From: Spirochaetae bacterium HGW-Spirochaetae-7
GTDB taxonomy: Bacteria > Spirochaetota > Spirochaetia > Treponematales > UBA12059
DNA length: 10,446 nt
Reading direction: 5' to 3'
Assembly (NCBI GenBank): GCA_002839245.1
Contig: PGXR01000099.1
Location: 1-10,446 of the forward strand
Part shown: piece after piece, positions 6,165-10,446 of the stretch
How the letters are laid out: the number at the start of each line of letters is the position of its first letter
How positions within the stretch are numbered: position 1 is the first letter of the stretch
Notes under the pieces: generated by a model
The model's input: the letters and a program-made list of their open reading frames with translations, nothing else
The model's database searches: none
Told to the model about the DNA's origin: nothing
Made by a program: the position numbers and the translations under genes

Positions 6165-7223
6165 CTACAGCTCCATCGTCGCGCCGAGGCGCGGCACGAA
6201 GCCCCAGACGATGACCGGTGCTCCGGCGCCCAGGTCGAGGAACATTATCGACGCCAGTTCCAGGTTCAGCCCGAAGCGCTCGAATAGCCTTATCCCTGTG
6301 CCGAGCCCGGCGGATCCGAACGGCATGAACTCGGTGAACGAGGTCGATCCGGCGCCGTGCAGCATTGCGATCGCCGGGCCCGCGGAAGCCGCCATGCATG
6401 GAGAAAAAATCCCGAGCGAGGCCAGTCGGAGCGTCAATCCACCTCCAAGCATCGCGAACATGTTGTCGGCGCGGACGGCATCGAGGCCTTCCACCGAGAA
6501 CGAAATGAACGAGGCCACGAGACACGCGCGCCACAGCCCGGACGGGTCGACGGGAGTGTCGTAGCTTGCCTGGCCTTGGGCGCCGGCCTTGAAGTAGTCC
6601 GCGGCTCGGCCCTGTGGCAGGAAGCCGCCAAGCCCGACCTCGATGCCATTCGGAGGTCGCGACGTTCCGGCGACCGCCGACGACCCGGTTACCGTTGCCG
6701 GTTCTGCGGGCGGTGATGACGCGGGCTGTACCGAGGAAGCTGGCTCCGCTGGCGGAACCGGTACAGAAACCATCGGGACTCGGGGCCGCAGGGCCAGTTC
6801 ACGTTCCGCCCCGGCCATCAAGGTATGCACGAAATCACCGATGGTCAGGTCGAGCTGAGGATCAAGCTCCTGTTCCAAGGTCCGGGATTCCGTTGTCATC
6901 CTTCCTCTTGTATCGGATACTGAAAATGTCAAGGTGACATGATCTACATCAAGAAAATATACCACGGCGATATCGAATTCAAATGAGGGTCGCCCTGGTC
7001 CAGCGTTTGCCGCATCGACGACGATGAAATTCCTCTTGTTCAGGGCTAGTTCGATGGCGCCCCGGATTATGGCTTCCAGGGAATCTTCGGCGGCCCCTCT
7101 GACTGGCGACACGATCACCCTGACCGGGATTCCAGCTGTAACCTGAGCGTGCGCTGGAGGGATGTTCAAGAAGAGCACGGCCAGCATGATTGTTGCCAGC
7201 ATCCGCTTCCTTGCCTTCGTCAT
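6165..7223 (-). CDS. Exported protein: N-terminal soluble domain, Pro-rich linker, beta-rich C-terminus
   Basis: A 352-residue protein with a Sec signal peptide cleaved after PPAHA (residue 26). Residues 32-148 form an alpha/beta domain (VRVIVSPVRG, then LEAIIRGAIELALNKRNFIVVD). This resembles periplasmic domains of the TolB-N/CsgG type in which a helix precedes a 'K..F.VVD' strand, but that is only a visual similarity. Residues 150-190 are a Pro/Ala/Ser linker (VPVPPAEPASSVQPASSPP). Residues 192-352 are glycine- and aromatic-rich alternating strands (VGLGGFLPQG, GLGTGIRLFERFGLNLELAS, GFVPRLGATMEL), compatible with a small outer-membrane barrel. GAGGG six bases before the ATG supports the start. 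It is the first gene of a two-gene unit with the Ig-repeat lipoprotein, suggesting a shared envelope complex. I do not recognise a named family. Confidence 0.75.
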   Translation of the reverse strand: MTKARKRMLATIMLAVLFLNIPPAHAQVTAGIPVRVIVSPVRGAAEDSLEAIIRGAIELALNKRNFIVVDAANAGPGRPSFEFDIAVVYFLDVDHVTLTFSVSDTRGRMTTESRTLEQELDPQLDLTIGDFVHTLMAGAERELALRPRVPMVSVPVPPAEPASSVQPASSPPAEPATVTGSSAVAGTSRPPNGIEVGLGGFLPQGRAADYFKAGAQGQASYDTPVDPSGLWRACLVASFISFSVEGLDAVRADNMFAMLGGGLTLRLASLGIFSPCMAASAGPAIAMLHGAGSTSFTEFMPFGSAGLGTGIRLFERFGLNLELASIMFLDLGAGAPVIVWGFVPRLGATMEL

Positions 7224-7300
7224 AAGGTTCCCTCGTATCGTGCGCTATACGCCCGGTCGATCCGGAATGGGTACTCGAACGCGTCGATAGTCGACTTCTC

Positions 7301-7317
7301 TTGCGGCAACGCCGCAA
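7301..7317 (-). promoter_or_regulatory. Perfect hairpin in the leader of the two-gene envelope unit
   Basis: TTGCGGC (7301-7307), AAC, GCCGCAA (7311-7317): a seven-base perfect stem with a three-base loop. No T-run follows on either strand, so it is not a terminator. A second small dyad, GTCGA-TAG-TCGAC (7283-7295), lies next to it. Both lie between the isolated TATAAT at 7333-7338 and the start of the 6165-7223 gene, and would be in its 5' leader. Confidence 0.5.
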
Positions 7318-7332
7318 CCGTCAAGTGTACGC

Positions 7333-7338
7333 ATTATA
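7333..7338 (-). promoter_or_regulatory. Isolated consensus -10 box (TATAAT)
   Basis: A perfect TATAAT on the minus strand, about 110 bases upstream of the 6165-7223 gene. No -35 resembling TTGACA is seen at 16-18 bases, and no extended TG. Initiation here would give a leader of about 100 bases containing the 7301-7317 hairpin. An activator or another sigma factor would be needed. The 7224-7398 spacer shows nothing else I can name. Confidence 0.35.
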
Positions 7339-7384
7339 TCGAAAATACTCAACGAGCCGAGGTATCGGGATGAACGTCTTGCCG

Positions 7385-7393
7385 GGAGGTGAT
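7385..7393 (+). promoter_or_regulatory. Near-perfect Shine-Dalgarno selecting a GTG start
   Basis: GGAGGTGAT matches the 16S anti-Shine-Dalgarno over nine bases. Its GGAGG core lies nine bases before the GTG at 7399 but fifteen before the ATG at 7405, so the GTG is the likely start. Confidence 0.75.
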
Positions 7394-7398
7394 AGACT

Positions 7399-8091
7399 GT
7401 GCGAATGAGCCTACACGCATCATCGGCGTCCTTGATCATCGCCTCGCTCGCCGCGCTCATGTCCGCGACATGCCTTTCGTTTCCCGCGCCCGGCGGCGAC
7501 CCGGCGTATCCCTTCCCGGACGGCGAGACCTGGGCGCCGGTCGCGTCGACCGAGGTCCAGAGACTCATCTCCCAGGGCGGCGCCTCGCTTGTCGGAAAGA
7601 AGACCATCGTAGTTAACGGCGTCACCTATCCCAACGACTGCACCGGCCTGGTCCGAGCGGCGTACGCCTTCGCGGCTATAGACCTGGCCTATCGCTTCGA
7701 CCGCTATTCGGGCAACGGCGTGCGGCGGCTCCACGAGACCCTGAAGGACGAAGGGCTCCTGTACGCCGTGCGCTACCCCGCTCCCGCCGACCTCGTCTTC
7801 TGGGACAATACCTATGACGCCAACGGCAACGGCCAGGCCGACGACGAGCTTACCCACGTCGGCGTGGTCCTGTCGGCGGAGGCCGACGGTTCGATACGCT
7901 ACCTGCACTACCACGTCAGGCTCGGGCCGGTGATCGAGGGCATGAACCTGACCAGGCCCGATGACGAGTCCGACGGCCCCGGCGGCCGCGTCAACGCCTT
8001 CATCAGGATGCGCGGCTCGCCGGGTGCGGCGGGGGGCAACGCGGCACAGCTGTTCCGCGTCTTCGGCAGGGGGTACGAGCTGAAACCTTGA
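7399..8091 (+). CDS. Exported NlpC/P60-type cysteine hydrolase
   Basis: A 230-residue protein predicted to cleave peptidoglycan peptide or a related amide bond outside the cytoplasm. Residues 1-25 are a signal peptide; Cys25 (LMSATC) is only a poor lipobox, so lipidation is uncertain. The catalytic domain covers about 50-205. The nucleophile is Cys81 in YPNDCTGLVRAAY at the helix start, the family PADLVFWDN motif is at about 129-137, the general-base His153 is in ELTHVGVVL, and the third polar residue is probably His170 or His172 in YLHYHV. Between PADLVFW and the catalytic His there is an extra acidic loop, DANGNGQADDEL (140-151), resembling a Ca-binding DxNxN loop. The gene stands alone, divergent from the envelope unit and ending 18 bases from the convergent neighbour. 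Start GTG at 7399 is set by the strong Shine-Dalgarno at 7385-7393. Confidence 0.85.
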   Translation: MRMSLHASSASLIIASLAALMSATCLSFPAPGGDPAYPFPDGETWAPVASTEVQRLISQGGASLVGKKTIVVNGVTYPNDCTGLVRAAYAFAAIDLAYRFDRYSGNGVRRLHETLKDEGLLYAVRYPAPADLVFWDNTYDANGNGQADDELTHVGVVLSAEADGSIRYLHYHVRLGPVIEGMNLTRPDDESDGPGGRVNAFIRMRGSPGAAGGNAAQLFRVFGRGYELKP

Positions 8092-8109
8092 AGGCTCGGT
8101 CGCTACCTA

Positions 8110-10446
8110 TTACTTCATCGACCTATAGATTACTCCGGCATTCAGGTGAAGAAGGGCTTCTTCCTTGGTGCCGAGGAAATCAGCGCCGAGCTGGAGGTGG
8201 AAGGGCCGAGAGACCGCCAGATCGATGCCCGCCCCGAGAGCCGCGCCGAACTGTAGCGAGGTGGAGCCGTCCAGGAACAAGCCCCCGCCCACGCTCAAGT
8301 ATGGCCTGGTCCAGCTGAAGAGGAAGGGGAAGGCGGCCTTGAAGGACAGGAAGATGCTTCCCGTACTCCACGGCTCCCCTCCACCGATGCCGGGGAGGTA
8401 GTCGTAACCGAGTCCAGCCACCAGGGCATAGTCGCGGTTCAGCTCGTCGAGCCCAAGGTTGAAGGAGGCAGTCAGCGCGCCGCCTGCCCCCGCAGAGGTA
8501 AAATTCCCCGAGCTCGGGATTCCGTAGCCCGCCCCGCCCAGGAAGCCGAAGTTCCATTTCGGCGGATCGATCGCCTTGACATGGTCGGTTATCCGGGCCG
8601 TTCCGTCCGTCCTGATGATAAGTTCGTATGTCCAGTCGTCTATCTTCCTCGCACCCTCGATATTGAAATCCCATGCCTCGGTCGAGCTCGAGTGTCTGAC
8701 AACGTGGCCATAGGAACCGATGGCTGCAACTTCCTCGTAGTTCTTCTTGTTCCTCACCAGGGTTCGCCCCGTGTAGACGTAGGCCTTTACTATGTACTCG
8801 ATGAAGGAGATCGTACCGGGAGCTTCCTGTATATAGGGCCGGAGTTCGCGCAGGTAGCGCTCCGCGAGCACCGTCTTCCCGGCCGGGACAGCCTTGACGG
8901 GGGACGAGGGGATTATGGCTTGAGCTTTTCTAGACGTGAGCCTCTTGTCTATCGCTCCGAGTGTCTTCCGGCTGCTCTTCCAGTTTCTCGCAAAGATGCG
9001 CAGGAGAATCTTCCGTTCACCCGAGTTCCTGAGCGCGAGGTCCGCAATGAAAGCCTCGAGGCCCCTGGCGCTTATCTCTGCGAGAGCCGCGAATGACTCC
9101 CCCCGAGGGTTCTGCGCGTCGAAATTCATGTTGCGGTAGACGCTCTTTGAAACGACGTTCACCGCTTCAGCGGGAGCGATTGCGGGATTCGTGTCGATCT
9201 CGGCAAGCAAACACTGGTGACGTCTGTCTAGGCCGTTGACCGCAACGGTCCCGGGGGAGTATTGGGCGATCTGCATTTCGCTCAGCTTCCAGTCAAGGAT
9301 GAAGTCGTAGGTACCAGGCACCAGCGCGGTACCTGCCGGTACCGATGCGCGCGCAGTCGGGTTGGATGTCTGCTTGGCGGGATCGGCTACGGCCTCTGCC
9401 ACGATCGGCGTCCAGTACCGTGCATCGGGAGAAGGGATCCCCCAATTGGCGATCTTGAACGTGACCCTGGCTCCCGGAGCGGCGACATATTCATGGATCG
9501 CGGTACCGTCTGCCTCGAGCCTGGCTCGCTGGGCATCGTTCGATACACGGGCGACGAGCCTGTTAACCACGGCATTCGGACCCGTCGCGGGGTCGGTATA
9601 GGTTATCGTGCTCGTGAGCGGAGCGGCGGTATCGAGCGGATCCTCCCGCACGCCTATCGACGAATAGCCGGCTAAGTACAGCCCGTTGCTCGGGAGGCTG
9701 TCGTCACGGCTCGCGACTCCCCAATAGTCGGGAATTGTCTCGGGAGCGGCGACCGTCGTTGGTATCGTCCTGGGCCAACTGAAAGGCGAATACGTGCTCG
9801 AAATCGCATTGAAGCGCATGACTCGGAGGAAGACAAGGAACCTGGTTCCGAGGTTGAGCCAGGATGGCGTCACGCCTGGCCCGATGGGAAGCTTGAGCTC
9901 GACCGTCCAGTGGCCGAGGTTGCCATCGGTACTCGATCTGTGCGCGATCAGCATGCCCGCTGGTGGCGAGACGAGATCCCAACCGCCTGCAGAATTCTTC
10001 TGGCTGAAGGTGATCGTCTCCGTCAAAGGCGCGATGGAGAGCAGCCCGACATTGCCGGCCTCGTCGAAGCGCGAGCTTTCTTCCTTGCCTATGCCGATGA
10101 GGATCTGATCCTCGGCTGTTAACGTGTCATCGAAGTTTACGTCGATCCCGAAATACAAGGCGTCGCTGGAGCGCACGAGATCGATGCGCGCGTCCGGCTC
10201 CGTGCCGTCGCTGAAGGGAATGCTGTATGCGCCGCGCCAGCCGTTTTCGCCGTACACTACGTCTGCCGCGCCGGATCCAGAGGGGTTCAGGTGATCGTCC
10301 CAGCCCGAAAGAATCCCGTCGACCCAGGGCGGCTCGCCGTCGAAGGGCAATCCCTGGTATCGGGGGATTGATACGGCTTCGTTCGGATAGGCGACGATGG
10401 TCATCGTCGAGACATCGCCCTCGGTTCCATCAGCCGCCACTGGCTT
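8110..10446 (-). CDS. Large modular surface protein with C-terminal barrel-like domain (N-terminus cut by right edge)
   Basis: The frame is open from the stop at 8110 to the right edge, at least 778 codons. No signal peptide is visible, so the true start is outside the window; the GTG at 10440 is not a credible start. Numbering from that codon, residues 35-235 look like a DOMON/CBM9-type beta sandwich (VDGILSGWDDHL, GWRGAYSIPF, DALYFGIDVNFDDTLTAEDQ, HWTVELKLPI). Residues 275-440 are Ig-like/adhesin-type (ARVTFKIANWGIPSPDARYW, GTYDFILDWKL, RHQCLLAEI, VYRNMNF). Residues 450-620 are mixed, with a basic helix-rich stretch and GYGHV-like strands. Residues 630-776 are glycine-rich alternating strands ending VIYRSMK, typical of a small outer-membrane barrel. 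A surface-exposed carbohydrate- or ligand-binding protein anchored by a barrel fits, but I do not recognise the full architecture. It is convergent with the NlpC/P60 gene. Confidence 0.75.
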   Translation of the reverse strand, partial: KPVAADGTEGDVSTMTIVAYPNEAVSIPRYQGLPFDGEPPWVDGILSGWDDHLNPSGSGAADVVYGENGWRGAYSIPFSDGTEPDARIDLVRSSDALYFGIDVNFDDTLTAEDQILIGIGKEESSRFDEAGNVGLLSIAPLTETITFSQKNSAGGWDLVSPPAGMLIAHRSSTDGNLGHWTVELKLPIGPGVTPSWLNLGTRFLVFLRVMRFNAISSTYSPFSWPRTIPTTVAAPETIPDYWGVASRDDSLPSNGLYLAGYSSIGVREDPLDTAAPLTSTITYTDPATGPNAVVNRLVARVSNDAQRARLEADGTAIHEYVAAPGARVTFKIANWGIPSPDARYWTPIVAEAVADPAKQTSNPTARASVPAGTALVPGTYDFILDWKLSEMQIAQYSPGTVAVNGLDRRHQCLLAEIDTNPAIAPAEAVNVVSKSVYRNMNFDAQNPRGESFAALAEISARGLEAFIADLALRNSGERKILLRIFARNWKSSRKTLGAIDKRLTSRKAQAIIPSSPVKAVPAGKTVLAERYLRELRPYIQEAPGTISFIEYIVKAYVYTGRTLVRNKKNYEEVAAIGSYGHVVRHSSSTEAWDFNIEGARKIDDWTYELIIRTDGTARITDHVKAIDPPKWNFGFLGGAGYGIPSSGNFTSAGAGGALTASFNLGLDELNRDYALVAGLGYDYLPGIGGGEPWSTGSIFLSFKAAFPFLFSWTRPYLSVGGGLFLDGSTSLQFGAALGAGIDLAVSRPFHLQLGADFLGTKEEALLHLNAGVIYRSMK

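Noticed and set aside
7393..7398. TAGACT as a -10 box for the NlpC/P60 gene
   Set aside because: It overlaps the Shine-Dalgarno region and lies directly before the start codon, so transcription from it would begin inside the gene.
7420..7914. A 164-residue minus-strand frame
   Set aside because: It is antisense to the NlpC/P60 gene, whose catalytic motifs show the plus strand is the coding one.
10438..10440. GTG at 10440 as the start of the large surface protein
   Set aside because: The frame remains open to the window edge, and no signal peptide or ribosome site is visible. An exported protein must have its start further upstream.
1..10446. tRNA, rRNA, CRISPR array, insertion sequence or attachment site
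   Set aside because: I saw no cloverleaf, conserved rRNA segment, regularly spaced repeat, transposase motif or flanking inverted repeats in the window.

Overview
This is a G+C-rich bacterial window, densely packed with genes on both strands and with no gap above about 175 bases. The gene set suggests a diderm bacterium, most likely a spirochaete. The reasons are a class III adenylate cyclase with a sensor-HAMP-cyclase layout and a short TPR-like tail, a membrane-anchored coiled-coil protein, several lipoproteins or secreted proteins, and two proteins with beta-barrel-like C-termini. The spirochaete assignment is inference; no rRNA or other taxonomic marker is present.

Layout, left to right. 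Positions 1-330 (minus) hold the N-terminus of a HerA/DUF853-type P-loop ATPase that runs off the left edge. Positions 457-930 (minus) encode a small PhnB/VOC-fold (glyoxalase-like) protein. Divergent from it, 1044-1610 (plus) encodes a staphylococcal-nuclease-like lipoprotein, followed by a small membrane/coiled-coil protein at 1669-1923. Positions 2032-3690 (minus) encode the membrane-bound adenylate cyclase. It is transcribed away from a membrane-anchored coiled-coil protein (3790-5061, plus). Between them lie two good back-to-back sigma70-like promoters whose -35 boxes flank and overlap a small dyad.

Positions 5084-7223 (minus) form a two-gene, translationally coupled unit. The first gene encodes an exported protein with a beta-rich C-terminus, and the second a lipoprotein made of four Ig-like repeats. 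This unit meets the coiled-coil gene tail to tail across a perfect 13-bp tandem duplication that touches both stop codons. A 175-bp divergent spacer follows, with a leader hairpin and an isolated TATAAT. Then comes an exported NlpC/P60-type cysteine hydrolase (7399-8091, plus), started from GTG with a near-perfect Shine-Dalgarno. Finally, 8110-10446 (minus) is a large, N-terminally truncated surface protein with a DOMON/CBM9-like region, Ig-like regions and a C-terminal barrel-like domain.

Functionally the window is mostly cell envelope: exported nuclease, wall hydrolase, Ig-repeat lipoprotein, two candidate outer-membrane proteins and a cAMP-producing sensor. I see no mobile element, CRISPR, tRNA, rRNA or clear defence system. 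The most distinctive items are the back-to-back cyclase/coiled-coil promoters, the 13-bp duplication at the convergent stops, the Ca-loop-like insert in the NlpC/P60 protein and the unusual modular surface protein.
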